A DNA stretch of 64,000 nucleotides from Leadbetterella sp. (GTDB lineage: Bacteria > Bacteroidota > Bacteroidia > Cytophagales > Spirosomataceae): positions 35,130-99,129 of the forward strand of contig JAHBUH010000017.1 in the NCBI GenBank assembly GCA_019638185.1. Direction: 5' to 3'. The notes beneath the pieces were generated by a model that was given only the letters and a program-made list of their open reading frames with translations, did no database searches and was not told the DNA's origin. A program made the position numbers and the translations under genes. Within the stretch, counting starts at the first letter, position 1; every line of letters starts with the position of its first letter. This document shows positions 44,319 through 53,940 of the stretch, in pieces.

Positions 44319-44340
44319 GCCCGTGGTTTTAGCCACGGGC
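44319..44340 (-). terminator. Terminator of the small membrane-protein gene
   Basis: Perfect 8-bp arms GCCCGTGG (44319-44326) and CCACGGGC (44333-44340), followed on the minus strand by TTTCTTTTATATTT. Confidence 0.85.
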
Positions 44341-44394
44341 ATTAAAAAAAAATCAAATACTTAAAACTTAGAAACGCAGCGAAGGCGTTCTTAA

Positions 44395-44565
44395 TCAATG
44401 ATCCTCCAGATGGGTGCGGTTATATCCGCCCGAAAATATGATAGCCATAATGAGGGTGCCCACGATAAACGTGAAGAGGTCACCGAACACAGCCAGTATA
44501 ACAAGAATGAATATAAACAGGGTGAGCATGACCCATGCAGGCAGTTTTGACGAAATATTACTCAT
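44395..44565 (-). CDS. Small membrane protein of 56 residues
   Basis: ATG at 44565 and TGA at 44395-44397. The 56-residue peptide has a polar N-terminus (MSNISSKLPAW), two hydrophobic segments (about 12-27 and 30-46) and a polar end (YNRTHLEDH). It is followed by a good terminator on the same strand, which supports a real gene. No family is recognised. Confidence 0.7.
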   Translation of the reverse strand: MSNISSKLPAWVMLTLFIFILVILAVFGDLFTFIVGTLIMAIIFSGGYNRTHLEDH

Positions 44566-44620
44566 TGGATATCATTTTTTTACAAAAATAAACGTATTTT
44601 TAAATAAAACAAAAGAAAAC

Positions 44621-45454
44621 ATGCGCAGGTGTATACTCTTATTTTCTTTCCTGGTGGCGGTAATAGAGACCTATGCACAGGAGGAAGAATACTATAAGAT
44701 ACCTGAAAGCCGCAGGAAAAGCCATGAGGTGGAAAACCTGCCCCACCTGGAGTCGCGTTTCTCCAGCTTTTATGTGGGGCTGAGCGGCGGAATGCGCAAA
44801 CCCTATAACGGCAGTACGGGCGACTTCAGCAGCTTTGGCGAGAATAAGTCTTCCATGAACGAGTGGGCCGAGCTGAACCTGGGCCTGAACATGAATAACC
44901 GTTTCTTTGTGGAAACCGGGGTGGCCCGCTTAAAAAACCGTTTTTCCACATATGTTTACGGTACCCGGTCTTACCCGGCCTTTGTGATGGGCGTGGATAA
45001 CCGGCAGTGGTACATCCCGGTGGTGCTGAAAAAGCGGGTACTGAGCCTTAACCGGGTTACTAAAAACGCCTATATTAACCTGGGGCTGGGCGGCGGAGTG
45101 CTGGTAGCTACCCGCCCTGAACCGCCGCACCGGTTTACGATGGATGTGCAGAAAGCACTGCAAAGCCGCGATCTTGAATATTTTAATGTTACTTTATCGC
45201 AATCCCGGAGTCTTATGTATGGAGAGTTAAGTGTTGAGCTGAAAGGAAATATCACAGACCGGCTGGAGATCCTGGTTTTTTTCAAAGGAATCTTCCGGAG
45301 GCCTGAGTATATCTCTACCACCTTTGATATAGAATATGCAGGTGGCGGGCCATCCGTTCAGTATGGGGTTTTTGAGAAGGCCGGATCCCTGGTGTTTGGT
45401 TTACAGGGCCGCTTTAACTCCCGTAAATTTTACCGTTACACCAGCCGTATCTGA
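44621..45454 (+). CDS. Hypothetical outer-membrane beta-barrel protein
   Basis: A 277-residue protein with a signal peptide (1 to about 20, ending ETYAQ) and alternating hydrophobic/polar strands with aromatic ends (SSFYVGLSGGMRK, RFFVETGVARLK, LVFGLQGRFNSRKFYRY). This fits an 8- to 12-strand outer-membrane barrel with an opa-like PorV/OmpW flavour, but no named family is recognised. The frame is open from 44414, but ATG 44621 begins the signal peptide. Confidence 0.78.
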   Translation: MRRCILLFSFLVAVIETYAQEEEYYKIPESRRKSHEVENLPHLESRFSSFYVGLSGGMRKPYNGSTGDFSSFGENKSSMNEWAELNLGLNMNNRFFVETGVARLKNRFSTYVYGTRSYPAFVMGVDNRQWYIPVVLKKRVLSLNRVTKNAYINLGLGGGVLVATRPEPPHRFTMDVQKALQSRDLEYFNVTLSQSRSLMYGELSVELKGNITDRLEILVFFKGIFRRPEYISTTFDIEYAGGGPSVQYGVFEKAGSLVFGLQGRFNSRKFYRYTSRI

Positions 45455-45503
45455 TGTATTTTTTCTAACTTAGTATGCATTTTTCACCTTTAACTATTAA
45501 AAA

Positions 45504-45842
45504 ATGAGCAAATTTGATGACAATGTTGAGCTCTACAAAGCTCAAAACGCTGAATTAGGCCTTGGCCTGAGTGAAGCCCTGATCGCCGGGGTAGCCAAAG
45601 CTTTGGGTCCCTCTATCTATAACGCCGACTCTTCCAAAGTGTCCGGCACAGACCAAAAGGAAAGAGATACCGTTAAAAACAATTTTCTGATCAAGAAGCT
45701 GGGCTTAAAAGACGGCCCGGAATTAGACGCTGCCATTTCGGAAGTTCTTGAAAAAATGGGAACCGGAAATAAGAGTAAGTACCGTGCCAACGTATATGCG
45801 CTACTGGCAAAGAAATTCGGTAAGGAGAGTATGTTTGTGTAA
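45504..45842 (+). CDS. DUF2853 family protein
   Basis: A 112-residue cytosolic protein. It has the DUF2853 pattern: SKFDDNVELYKA, LIAGVAKALGPSIYNADSSKVSG, then NNFLIKKLGLKD and a C-terminal KYRANVYALLAKKFGKE. The family is common in Bacteroidota and Proteobacteria; its function is unknown. It is followed by a strong bidirectional terminator. Confidence 0.88.
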   Translation: MSKFDDNVELYKAQNAELGLGLSEALIAGVAKALGPSIYNADSSKVSGTDQKERDTVKNNFLIKKLGLKDGPELDAAISEVLEKMGTGNKSKYRANVYALLAKKFGKESMFV

Positions 45843-45855
45843 GAGCAGATGATAT

Positions 45856-45888
45856 AAAAAAAGGTCCGGCGCAGCCGGACCTTTTTTT
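45856..45888. terminator. Bidirectional terminator between DUF2853 and accC
   Basis: Arms GGTCCGGC (45863-45870) and GCCGGACC (45874-45881) with an A run before (45856-45862) and a T run after (45882-45888), so it can end transcripts on both strands. Confidence 0.9.
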
Positions 45889-45891
45889 ATA

Positions 45892-47235
45892 TCACAAATC
45901 TGAAAAATCAAAATTATCCAGGAAACCGGTGTTGAAGATGCCCGACTGGAAGGTGGGGTTATCCATCATTTTCAGGTGGAATGGTATGGTGGTCTTCACG
46001 CCGTCAATAAAGAACTCCTGCAGGGCGCGTTTCATCCGCACGATCACTTCTTCGCGGCTGGGGGCAGAAACGATGAGCTTCGCTATCATGGAGTCGTAAT
46101 TAGGCGGGATCACATAACCGGCATACACGTGTGAGTCTACCCGTACACCGTGGCCACCGGGGAGGTTAATCTGGCGGATCACACCGGGACTGGGCCGGAA
46201 GCCGTTTTTCGGGTCTTCCGCGTTGATACGGCACTCCATAGCAAACTGGGTAGGGTAGTAGTTCCTTCCGGAAACCTTTTCACCTGCGGCCACTTTGATC
46301 TGCTCTTTGATGAGGTCAAAACCGGTTACTTCTTCGGTGATGGGGTGTTCTACCTGGATACGGGTATTCATTTCCATGAAATAGAATTTCCCGTATTTGT
46401 CTACCAGGAATTCAATGGTTCCGGCACCTTCGTAACGGATGGCTTTGGCGCCGGCTACGGCCGCCTGGCCCATTTGCTCGCGCAGCTCGTCAGAAACGAT
46501 AGGCGAAGGGGTCTCTTCAATCAGCTTCTGGTGTCTCCGCTGGATAGAGCAGTCACGCTCTGACAGGTGGGAAACGTTACCGTACTGATCACCCACGATC
46601 TGGATCTCGATATGGCGGGGCTCTTCGATGAATTTTTCCAGGTAAAGGCCGTCGTTTCCGAAGGCAGCGCCTGACTCCATCTTGGCATCATCCCAAAGCT
46701 TCTGAAATTCGGAAGGATTCCGGATGATCCGCATGCCGCGTCCGCCACCACCTGCAGTAGCTTTGATGATGACCGGATAGCCTATTTTTTCCGAGAGTTC
46801 GATGCCCTCTTCCACCGAAGAAAGCAGGCCGTCTGATCCGGGGATTACCGGTACACCGGCTTTTTTCATGGTATCTTTCGCGGTGGCCTTATCTCCCATC
46901 TGGTTGATCTGGTCGGCCGAGGCACCGATGAATTTTATTTTGTAAGCTTCACAGATCCGGGAGAACTCCGCATTTTCAGAAAGAAAGCCGTAGCCGGGAT
47001 GGATGGCGTCGGCATTGGTGATCTCGGCGGCGGAGATGATGCTCTGCATGTTCAGGTAGGACTGCTTGCTGGGCGGCGGGCCTATGCATACCGCCTCATC
47101 CGCGAACCGTACGTGCAGGCTGTCTTTGTCGGCAGTAGAATATACAGCCACCGTCTTGATGCCCATTTCCTTACAGGTCCGGATGATCCGCAGGGCGATC
47201 TCCCCTCTGTTAGCTATAAGTATTTTTTTAAACAT
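45892..47235 (-). CDS. accC: Acetyl-CoA carboxylase biotin carboxylase subunit
   Basis: AccC carboxylates biotin on AccB using bicarbonate and ATP, the first half of malonyl-CoA synthesis. The 447-residue protein opens with [20 protein letters not shown], then has [10 protein letters not shown], the ATP-grasp loop [42 protein letters not shown] and GVRVDSH. It is the last gene of a long minus-strand operon, 26 bp after accB. Confidence 0.97.
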   Translation of the reverse strand: MFKKILIANRGEIALRIIRTCKEMGIKTVAVYSTADKDSLHVRFADEAVCIGPPPSKQSYLNMQSIISAAEITNADAIHPGYGFLSENAEFSRICEAYKIKFIGASADQINQMGDKATAKDTMKKAGVPVIPGSDGLLSSVEEGIELSEKIGYPVIIKATAGGGGRGMRIIRNPSEFQKLWDDAKMESGAAFGNDGLYLEKFIEEPRHIEIQIVGDQYGNVSHLSERDCSIQRRHQKLIEETPSPIVSDELREQMGQAAVAGAKAIRYEGAGTIEFLVDKYGKFYFMEMNTRIQVEHPITEEVTGFDLIKEQIKVAAGEKVSGRNYYPTQFAMECRINAEDPKNGFRPSPGVIRQINLPGGHGVRVDSHVYAGYVIPPNYDSMIAKLIVSAPSREEVIVRMKRALQEFFIDGVKTTIPFHLKMMDNPTFQSGIFNTGFLDNFDFSDL

Positions 47236-47261
47236 AAACTCAGACTTTAGAGGAAGTATAC

Positions 47262-47735
47262 TTAAGCAGGTTCAACTAAAAACAGCGGCTGATCGTATTC
47301 TACCGGGGTAGCGTCATCTACCAGGATTTTAACGATTTTACCGGAGATCTCAGATTCGATCTCGTTAAACAGCTTCATGGCTTCCAGGATGCAGATGACT
47401 TTTCCGCTGCTGATCTCGTCGCCCACTTCTACGAAAGCCGGTTTGTCCGGTCCGCCTGAGCGGTAAAACGTACCTATCATGGGAGCTTTTATTTCCACCA
47501 GGTTACTGCCTAATGCGGCAGGGGCTTCGGCCTTAACTTCCGGCGCTTTAGGGGCTGCTACCTGCAGGGGTGCTGGCTCCGCATAAACCACCTGAGGGGC
47601 TGCCGCGATCACTTTGGGGGCTTCAGCGCCGCCTCTTCTGACCTGGATCTTCAGATCGGAAGTTTCAATTTTTACTTCACTGAGATCGGTCTTGGAAATA
47701 AACTCTATGAGCTTTTGAATTTCTTTGGTATCCAT
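47262..47735 (-). CDS. accB: Biotin carboxyl carrier protein of acetyl-CoA carboxylase
   Basis: A 157-residue carrier. The N-terminal part (1-35, [25 protein letters not shown]) is the usual helical cap; an Ala/Pro-rich linker (about 40-78) follows; and the biotinyl domain (about 80-157) carries the biotin lysine in [10 protein letters not shown], with AMKL in place of the common AMKM. This change is seen in other lineages and should not block biotinylation. Confidence 0.96.
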   Translation of the reverse strand: MDTKEIQKLIEFISKTDLSEVKIETSDLKIQVRRGGAEAPKVIAAAPQVVYAEPAPLQVAAPKAPEVKAEAPAALGSNLVEIKAPMIGTFYRSGGPDKPAFVEVGDEISSGKVICILEAMKLFNEIESEISGKIVKILVDDATPVEYDQPLFLVEPA

Positions 47736-47799
47736 AACAGGTTTGGTTTCGAGTTTTATTTGGACAAATGTACTATTTTATTGTACGTTTCAAAAGTAA

Positions 47800-48369
47800 T
47801 TATTTTTCCTTTACCCGGGAATCGTACTCATAGGTGGAAGTGTTCACCTTAATGAGCTCGTCGTTATCGATGAACAGCGGCACTTTAATGGTGGCACCGG
47901 TCTCTACGGTAGCCGGTTTGCCGGCGTTTGTGGCGGTATCGCCTTTGATGCCGGGCTCGGTATAAGTTACCCGAAGTTCCACGTAGGCAGGCATTTCCAC
48001 GGACAGGGGCGTCTCGGTTTCCGCATGAATAAGGATATCTACGTTAGAGCCTTCTTTCATGAGGTCAGCCTGGGAAACCATGTGCTCTTCCAGGGAGATC
48101 TGCTCGAAAGTCTCGTTATCCATGAAATTGTAGCCCAGCTCGTCTTTGTAGAGGTACTGGAAAGTTCTTCTTTCGATCCGTGCGGTGGTTACTTTCTCAC
48201 CGGCGGTGAAGGTATTTTCAAAGATCCGGCCTGTTTTGATGTTTTTGAGCTTGGTACGTACAAAAGCCCCGCCTTTTCCCGGCTTAACATGCTGAAATTC
48301 TACTATTGTAAAAAGGTCGTTATTCCAATCCAGGGCTAAACCGTTTCTGAAATCTGCTGTAGTTGCCAT
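47800..48369 (-). CDS. efp: Translation elongation factor P
   Basis: EF-P relieves ribosome stalling at polyproline stretches. The 189-residue protein has the KOW-like domain with the acceptor loop HVKPGKGGAF (Lys32 at the tip), and two OB domains with the C-terminal ATVETGATIKVPLFI and STYEYDSRV. The usual modification genes (epmA/epmB or earP) are not in the window. Confidence 0.96.
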   Translation of the reverse strand: MATTADFRNGLALDWNNDLFTIVEFQHVKPGKGGAFVRTKLKNIKTGRIFENTFTAGEKVTTARIERRTFQYLYKDELGYNFMDNETFEQISLEEHMVSQADLMKEGSNVDILIHAETETPLSVEMPAYVELRVTYTEPGIKGDTATNAGKPATVETGATIKVPLFIDNDELIKVNTSTYEYDSRVKEK

Positions 48370-48371
48370 TT

Positions 48372-49007
48372 TTATTTTTCAATATTTAATCGTAATCCTA
48401 CCGTAAAGGTGTCGTCATTTAAACGGGCATAACCCAGTTCTTTGCCGGCCTTTGATTTTGTAAAAGTGGATGAGATCCGGTTATACCCGGCTTTCAGCGA
48501 GAAAGAATCACTGAACGTATAGACCACGTAAATACCGCCGGTCAGGTTTTGTTTTTTGCCGAAGACATGACTGAATCCCTGGGTTCTCAGGGTTTCTTCT
48601 TCGCGCAGGGGCGTGTAGGCATCGCCGTAGCTTTTCTTACCGCTGAACGAGACCGCCTCCTGGAAAACGCCTATTCCTATCGCCTTGTAAAACAGCTCCA
48701 GGCCCAGCGGTACGGCAAATGTACTGTACCAGGGCTTTTTATCAAAGGAGAGCGTATCTAATTTTACACCTTCATTAGCCAGATAATGCCCGCTGGTCTT
48801 GCTATTTAACGAGAACCTCAGCCCGGTGGTGAACCGGAACGGCACGGGAGATGTTATCTGCAGGGATTCCCCCCAGAACAGCGAATACTGCTGGGTATTC
48901 CGGGAAACAGAAGTGGAAAGCTCCAGGTTATTGAATGTACGGACGTTTTGCGCCTGTATAGCGAAGCCGGCAAATGTTAGTAAAGTTGCTAATCCGAGTG
49001 TTCTCAT
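48372..49007 (-). CDS. Hypothetical outer-membrane protein inside the lipid operon
   Basis: A 211-residue protein with a signal peptide (1 to about 19, ending AIQAQ) and barrel-like strands: VRTFNNLELSTSVS, FRFTTGLRFSLNS, STFAVPLGLELFY, TGGIYVVYTFSDSFSLKAGYN, and a final FTVGLRLNIEK. No family is recognised. It lies 9 bp after fabH and 2 bp before efp, so it is within the fatty-acid/translation operon rather than a separate unit. Confidence 0.78.
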   Translation of the reverse strand: MRTLGLATLLTFAGFAIQAQNVRTFNNLELSTSVSRNTQQYSLFWGESLQITSPVPFRFTTGLRFSLNSKTSGHYLANEGVKLDTLSFDKKPWYSTFAVPLGLELFYKAIGIGVFQEAVSFSGKKSYGDAYTPLREEETLRTQGFSHVFGKKQNLTGGIYVVYTFSDSFSLKAGYNRISSTFTKSKAGKELGYARLNDDTFTVGLRLNIEK

Positions 49008-49016
49008 GCTTGTGTT

Positions 49017-50003
49017 TTAAATGGCCCATCTTACGTACATTGCACCCCACGTGAAGCCACCGCCAAAAGCGGCTAACACCAGGTCATCCCCCTTTTTAAG
49101 TTGTTTTTCATAGTCAAATAGACACAGAGGTATGGTTCCTGCGGTTGTGTTTCCGTATTTCTGGATGTTTAACATAACTTTCTCCTCACCGATGCCCATG
49201 CGTTTGGCGGTGGCATCAATTATCCTTTTGTTGGCCTGGTGCGGAACCAGCCACTCCACATCATCCCCGGTCAGGTTATTCCGCTCCATGATGGCAGCGG
49301 CCGCATCGGCCATATTGGTTACTGCGAATTTAAACACCTGTGGGCCTTCCTGTTTGATGAAGTGCATCCGCTTATCCACGGTTTCGTGGGAAGCCGGGTA
49401 AACACTGCCGCCGCCTTTCATCATCAGGTAGTCTCCGCCGCTTCCGTCAGAATGCAGCATGAAGTCGATCACCCCGAGGTTTTCCGTGGTAGGCTCCAGT
49501 AAAACTGCGCCTGCACCGTCGCCGAAAAGAACACAGGTAGTACGGTCTTCGTAATCTATAATGGACGACATCTTGTCGGCTCCGATCACGATCACCTTCT
49601 TATAACGTCCGGATTCGATAAATTGTGCACCGGTGGTCAGTGCATAAATAAATCCGGAGCAGGCGGCCAGCAGGTCAAAGCTGCAGATGCTGGGAATTCC
49701 CAGGTTAGTGCAGACCAGGTTAGCCGTAGACGGGAACATATAATCCGGGGTAACGGTAGCACAGATGACCAGGTCAATGTCTTTAGGGGAGGTGCCGGTT
49801 TTTTCCAGCAATCCCCTTACCGCTTCCGTGGCCAGTACAGAGGTACCCTGTGATTCACCTTTCAGGATTCTTCTTTCTTTGATGCCGGTGCGGGTGGTGA
49901 TCCACTCGTCATTAGTTTCCACCATTCTCTCCAGCTCGGCATTCGTCAGGACATAATCAGGAACATAACCGTGTACTCCTGTTATTGCAGCTCTTAAACT
50001 CAT
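49017..50003 (-). CDS. fabH: Beta-ketoacyl-ACP synthase III
   Basis: FabH starts fatty-acid chains by condensing acyl-CoA with malonyl-ACP. The 328-residue protein has the active-site Cys115 in AACSGF, the His in VPHQANKRI and Asn in [10 protein letters not shown], with the N-terminal motif [15 protein letters not shown]. It follows plsX by 26 bp in the common plsX-fabH order. Confidence 0.97.
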   Translation of the reverse strand: MSLRAAITGVHGYVPDYVLTNAELERMVETNDEWITTRTGIKERRILKGESQGTSVLATEAVRGLLEKTGTSPKDIDLVICATVTPDYMFPSTANLVCTNLGIPSICSFDLLAACSGFIYALTTGAQFIESGRYKKVIVIGADKMSSIIDYEDRTTCVLFGDGAGAVLLEPTTENLGVIDFMLHSDGSGGDYLMMKGGGSVYPASHETVDKRMHFIKQEGPQVFKFAVTNMADAAAAIMERNNLTGDDVEWLVPHQANKRIIDATAKRMGIGEEKVMLNIQKYGNTTAGTIPLCLFDYEKQLKKGDDLVLAAFGGGFTWGAMYVRWAI

Positions 50004-50029
50004 CAGATGAACCAGGTTTTAAGATTAAC

Positions 50030-50977
50030 TCAGGCAAAAGCCTCTTTGATTTTTTCTACCACGTTGGATTCGATTTGTCTTTGTGCCAGCCGGATCATGT
50101 TTTTGATGGCCAGGGGGCTGGAAATACCGTGACCTACAATCACGTTTCCGTTAATCCCGATGATCGGGCTGCCACCTACCACTTCATAGTTCATGCGGTT
50201 AATAAGGTCATCGTTAATGCCTACAGAGGCCGCATGTTCGTAAAGGGATTCGCCCATCTTAAAGATGATATTGCCGGTAAAGCCGTCGGAAACGATCACG
50301 TCTGCCTTGGCATCAAAAATATCGCGGCCTTCAATGTTTCCAACAAAGTTAATTTTTTTGTTGTTCTTCAGCAACTGATACGTAGCCTGGGCCACCGTAT
50401 TGCCTTTTTCTTCCTCCTCGCCAATGTTCAGCAGGCCTACCTTGGGGTTATCCAGGTTAAGGGTGTATTTGGCGTGAATGCTTCCCAGCTCGGCAAACTG
50501 GTTCAGCACCTCCGGCTTGCAGTCGGCATTAGCGCCGATATCCAGCATAATACCATAACGGCCGCCTTTAAAAGGCAGGTAGCCGGCTATGGGAGGGCGC
50601 TGAATGTTTCCTACGGTTTTAAGCGTGAACAGCGAGCCCACCATCATGGCGCCCGTATTCCCCGCACTGCAGAAAGCAGATACCGTACCTTCTTTTAAAA
50701 GTTTAAACCCAACCCCTATAGAGGAATTGGGTTTCTGACTGAAAGCTCTTGTAGGGTGCTCGCCCATTTCTATTACCTCCGCGGCCTCCACCATTTCTAT
50801 GGAACCGGCACGGTAGGTCATGGTGCGGAGCTCACTTAACATAGCATCCTTTTTGCCGATTAAAACGATCTGATAGTCTTCTGGAAGTTCGGAAGTGGCC
50901 ATTACGGCACCTTCTACCACTGCTTTAGGAGCATAGTCCCCTCCCATTGCATCTACTGCAATTTTTTTCATCGACAA
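50030..50977 (-). CDS. plsX: Phosphate acyltransferase PlsX
   Basis: PlsX turns acyl-ACP into acyl-phosphate for phospholipid synthesis. The 315-residue protein opens with IAVDAMGGDYAP and contains FCSAGNTGAMM, MLDIGANADCKPE, GLLNIGEEEEKGN, DVIVSDGFTGN and a C-terminal PIIGINGNVIVGHG. It is typical in length. It lies 26 bp after rpmF. Confidence 0.96.
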   Translation of the reverse strand: MSMKKIAVDAMGGDYAPKAVVEGAVMATSELPEDYQIVLIGKKDAMLSELRTMTYRAGSIEMVEAAEVIEMGEHPTRAFSQKPNSSIGVGFKLLKEGTVSAFCSAGNTGAMMVGSLFTLKTVGNIQRPPIAGYLPFKGGRYGIMLDIGANADCKPEVLNQFAELGSIHAKYTLNLDNPKVGLLNIGEEEEKGNTVAQATYQLLKNNKKINFVGNIEGRDIFDAKADVIVSDGFTGNIIFKMGESLYEHAASVGINDDLINRMNYEVVGGSPIIGINGNVIVGHGISSPLAIKNMIRLAQRQIESNVVEKIKEAFA

Positions 50978-51003
50978 TTTTTTATTAAGGTATGCTAAAA
51001 ATC

Positions 51004-51189
51004 TTATTGATAGTTTTCTACTACCAGCCTGCCTCTGTAGTACAGGTTTCCTTCACTTACGTGAGCCGTATGTCTGCGATGCACCTCACCGGTGGTAGCG
51101 TCTACGGATAATTGCTTTAAAGTAAGTGTATCATGCGTTCTACGCTTGTCTCTTCTGGTTTTGGATATCTTTCGCTTAGGATGTGCCAT
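51004..51189 (-). CDS. rpmF: Large ribosomal subunit protein bL32
   Basis: A 61-residue protein with the L32 N-terminus [17 protein letters not shown] and the downstream [17 protein letters not shown]. The zinc-binding Cys of many L32 proteins are absent, which marks the Cys-minus form. The first bases overlap the 3' end of the DUF177 gene by 14 bp. Confidence 0.95.
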   Translation of the reverse strand: MAHPKRKISKTRRDKRRTHDTLTLKQLSVDATTGEVHRRHTAHVSEGNLYYRGRLVVENYQ

Positions 51190-51724
51190 TGCTTTCTGAT
51201 ATTTGTTTTAAATTTATTAATGCTGCCCACCGTGGGTCTTGTATTTCTTCTTTCTCTTCCGTAAAGTTCGGGTCTTTGTACACCAGGGTGCCTTCTTCAG
51301 GGCCGTCTTCCGTACGGAAACGCGGATGAAGCTTTTTCATGGGTACCTGCAGCAGGATATAGTCAAACAGGAGATTGGCTATATTGATCTTGTGGGTTCC
51401 GAAAGGGATGACCTCCATCTCGTCACTCATTTCCGCTGCTGAGCCGCCAAACTTAAAAATGTGCATTTCCCGGGAGCTGAAGTCCTCTTCAAAAATATCC
51501 AGGCTCCTGTCACACTGCAGCCGGAGCCGCGAAGTGATCTCCAGGTTCAGCCGGATGAAGGTGGCATTTTTCTCTAAAAGCACATGGGCTTTAAAGCTGC
51601 CTCCTTCTACAATATCCTGTTCAAACTCCTGAAAGAAACTGTCATTCCCCTCAAAATCATATTCATGGTTCTTGTCTTCCAGCCCATGAATAAGAATATC
51701 ATATTTAGATAGCTCCCTTTTCAC
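51176..51724 (-). CDS. DUF177 (YceD-like) protein
   Basis: A 182-residue protein of the DUF177/YceD family, which precedes rpmF in most bacteria and is linked to 23S rRNA accumulation in plants and E. coli. Segments [13 protein letters not shown] and a [13 protein letters not shown]-like C-terminal stretch are seen. The zinc-type CxxC of some members is missing. Start is GTG 51724; a -7 promoter box lies 20 bp upstream, so this is the first gene of the operon. Confidence 0.88.
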   Translation of the reverse strand: MKRELSKYDILIHGLEDKNHEYDFEGNDSFFQEFEQDIVEGGSFKAHVLLEKNATFIRLNLEITSRLRLQCDRSLDIFEEDFSSREMHIFKFGGSAAEMSDEMEVIPFGTHKINIANLLFDYILLQVPMKKLHPRFRTEDGPEEGTLVYKDPNFTEEKEEIQDPRWAALINLKQISESNGTS

Positions 51725-51743
51725 ACATTTTACAGAAAGGATG

Positions 51744-51774
51744 CAAATTTACTTCCTTTTTTTTACATGAAAAA
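51744..51774 (-). promoter_or_regulatory. Predicted promoter of the yceD-rpmF-plsX-fabH-efp-accBC operon
   Basis: On the minus strand: TTTT (51774-51771), a 19-bp spacer and an exact -7 TAAATTTG (51751-51744). The rest of the gap up to 51951 has a GCGG/CCGC hairpin but no further gene. Confidence 0.5.
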
Positions 51775-51951
51775 GTTTTGAGCGGATAAAATGCGGCGGA
51801 GTAGGCTGAAAGCGGGTTATTTGCGGGAAGAGAAGCGGAGAAGCCGCGTGGTTCCGGCATTTCCGGTCAGCAGTTTTTTTCGGCGGATGATTATACTTAG
51901 GAATTTCTATTTTATATTGGCGGCGGATTCGAAAGACAGAAATGTGAGTAT

Positions 51952-52704
51952 ATGATAGTTTTTGACGTAGGTAATACCGATACAGTGGTGGGTTTCTTCA
52001 GGGGCGATGAGCTTTATCAGAAGTTCAGGATCAGGTCTTTGAAGAGTGAGAATTCTGTCTTTTTTGAGTACAGGATATTGAATTTTATGTTGGAAAACAA
52101 CATCGAAAAGACCGCCCTGGAGGTAGCGGTGATCAGCAGTGTGGTGCCGAAACTCACTCCTTTTTTCGTGAATTTTTGTAAGAAATTCCTGACGCTGGAT
52201 GCCCGGGTGGTGGAACCGGCCAGAAGCAGTTTATTGAAATTAAATATAGATGATCCCGAGCAGCTGGGTTCTGACCTCTTCCTGAATGCCCTGGCGGCGC
52301 ACCGGATTTACGGGGGAGACTGCGTGGTGGCGGACTTCGGAACGGCGCTTACGTTTACCGTGGTGACCCAAGACGGGACCGTGGAAGGTGTAAACATTGT
52401 ACCGGGTCTGAATACGGCCATCAAAGCGCTGTTCCTGGAGACTTCTCTGCTGCCCGAAGTGCCCCTGGAGCGGCCGGCCACTGCGGTGGGCAAGGACACC
52501 ATCTCTTCCATACAGGCGGGCATCTACTTCGGTTATGAAAGCATGATCCGGGGGCTGATCAGCCGGATAAAGGAGGAACTGGCCGTACCGGTGAAGGTGA
52601 TTGCCACGGGCGGGCTGTCTTCTGCCATCACGGAGCTGAAGGAGCTCTTTGACGATACAGACCCGGATCTTACCCTGAAAGGAATGTATTATTACGGGCA
52701 GTAA
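51952..52704 (+). CDS. coaX: Type III pantothenate kinase
   Basis: CoaX phosphorylates pantothenate, the first step of coenzyme A synthesis. The 250-residue protein has the ASKHA fold: MIVFDVGNTDTVVGFF at the N-terminus, ISSVVPKLT, LGSDLFLNALAA, VVADFGTALTFTVV (Asp, metal) and VIATGGLS. It is convergent with nadD, with adjacent stops. Confidence 0.95.
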   Translation: MIVFDVGNTDTVVGFFRGDELYQKFRIRSLKSENSVFFEYRILNFMLENNIEKTALEVAVISSVVPKLTPFFVNFCKKFLTLDARVVEPARSSLLKLNIDDPEQLGSDLFLNALAAHRIYGGDCVVADFGTALTFTVVTQDGTVEGVNIVPGLNTAIKALFLETSLLPEVPLERPATAVGKDTISSIQAGIYFGYESMIRGLISRIKEELAVPVKVIATGGLSSAITELKELFDDTDPDLTLKGMYYYGQ

Positions 52705-53277
52705 CTACAGGTAATATTTCTTTAGCCGGATCAGGGCTTCCACCGGTTCCGTGACCAGGTACCGGATCTCGCGGTGCTCCTGTATTCTTTTGCGGATATA
52801 GGTGGCCGAGATGTCCAGGAGGGGAGCCTGTATAAAGGTGATGCCGGGATGATCGGAGAAATCATGAGGCGGGGTATCAGGCCGGGGGTACACATAGATA
52901 GGAAAGAACTCCAGGATCTTTTCGTAGTTCTTCCAGTTTTTGAACTGCACCAGGTTATCTTCACCCATGATAAGCACAAACTCATGTTCAGGATACTTAT
53001 CAGATAACACGGTAAGCGTATCAATGGTATAGCTGGGCCGGGGCAGGCTGAATTCCACGTCAGAGGCCTGCAAGCGGTAGTTTTCCGCAATGGCGCGCTC
53101 CACCATAGTCAGCCGGTCAAACTCATGCAGCAGGGAATTATTCTTCTTAAACGGGTTCTGTGGCGACACCACAAACCACACCCGGTCTATGTCCGTATCG
53201 GTGGCCATGGTATCCGCAATGATCAGGTGGCCGATATGGATGGGGTTAAAGGAACCGAAAAAGAGGCCGATTTTCAT
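52705..53277 (-). CDS. nadD: Nicotinate-nucleotide adenylyltransferase
   Basis: NadD makes deamido-NAD from nicotinate mononucleotide and ATP. The 190-residue protein opens with KIGLFFGSFNPIHIGHL (nucleotidyltransferase HxGH) and has VWFVVSPQNPFK, LIMGEDNL and the C-terminal ISATYIRKRI. ATG 53277 is preferred over an upstream start that would add nine residues. It lies 1 bp after gmk. Confidence 0.96.
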   Translation of the reverse strand: MKIGLFFGSFNPIHIGHLIIADTMATDTDIDRVWFVVSPQNPFKKNNSLLHEFDRLTMVERAIAENYRLQASDVEFSLPRPSYTIDTLTVLSDKYPEHEFVLIMGEDNLVQFKNWKNYEKILEFFPIYVYPRPDTPPHDFSDHPGITFIQAPLLDISATYIRKRIQEHREIRYLVTEPVEALIRLKKYYL

Positions 53278-53278
53278 T

Positions 53279-53881
53279 TTACACCCGCAGCGGTTTTTGA
53301 TCAATCCTCAGCCGCCCTTCCGCAAAAGTCGTATAAAGCGTCTCGGCCTTGTCCAGTGATTCCTCCAGGTTATCGTTCAGTAAGACCACGTCAAAGCGGT
53401 CCTGGAATGACATTTCAAATTTCACCTTGTACAGGCGCTTGGAGAGGCTTTCTTCCGTTTCCGTGCCGCGGCTCCGGAGGCGGACCTCCAGTTCTTCCAG
53501 GGAAGGGACCTTCACAAAGATGGCCAGCGCGTTTTCACCGAAATATTCCTTCAGCTTCAGCCCGCCTTTTACATCCACGTCAAAAATGACGTTTTTGCCG
53601 GCGTCCCACAGTCGTTCCACCTCGCTTTTCAGGGTGCCGTAATAGCCGCCCGGGTACACCTCTTCCCACTCTACAAAGGCATTCTCTTTGATCTTTGCCT
53701 GGAATTCCTCAATGGAAAGGAAGTAGTAGTCTTTGCCGTGCACCTCGTTCCGGCCACGCTTATCACGTGTGCAGGCCGATATGGAAAAGCCCAGATTTTC
53801 ATGCACAGAGAGCAAATGCCTGACTAAAGTGGTTTTTCCTGAGCCCGAAGGAGCGCAGAAAATAATAGCTTTTCCGTTCAT
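53279..53881 (-). CDS. gmk: Guanylate kinase
   Basis: Gmk phosphorylates GMP to GDP. The 200-residue protein has the P-loop [14 protein letters not shown], the [22 protein letters not shown]-binding region, [28 protein letters not shown], and [15 protein letters not shown]. Length is typical. It is the first gene of the gmk-nadD pair. Confidence 0.97.
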   Translation of the reverse strand: MNGKAIIFCAPSGSGKTTLVRHLLSVHENLGFSISACTRDKRGRNEVHGKDYYFLSIEEFQAKIKENAFVEWEEVYPGGYYGTLKSEVERLWDAGKNVIFDVDVKGGLKLKEYFGENALAIFVKVPSLEELEVRLRSRGTETEESLSKRLYKVKFEMSFQDRFDVVLLNDNLEESLDKAETLYTTFAEGRLRIDQKPLRV

Positions 53882-53896
53882 AGTGTATATAATTAT

Positions 53897-53923
53897 AAAG
53901 AACCACCGGTGGGGTGGTTCTTT
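53897..53923. terminator. Perfect inverted repeat between the anti-sigma and gmk genes
   Basis: Arms AAAGAACCACC (53897-53907) and GGTGGTTCTTT (53913-53923) with a 5-nt loop. It lies between the stop of the anti-sigma gene and the start of gmk. It lacks a clear T run, so terminator strength is uncertain. Confidence 0.6.
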
Positions 53924-53940
53924 ATGTAGTTACTTCCTGT

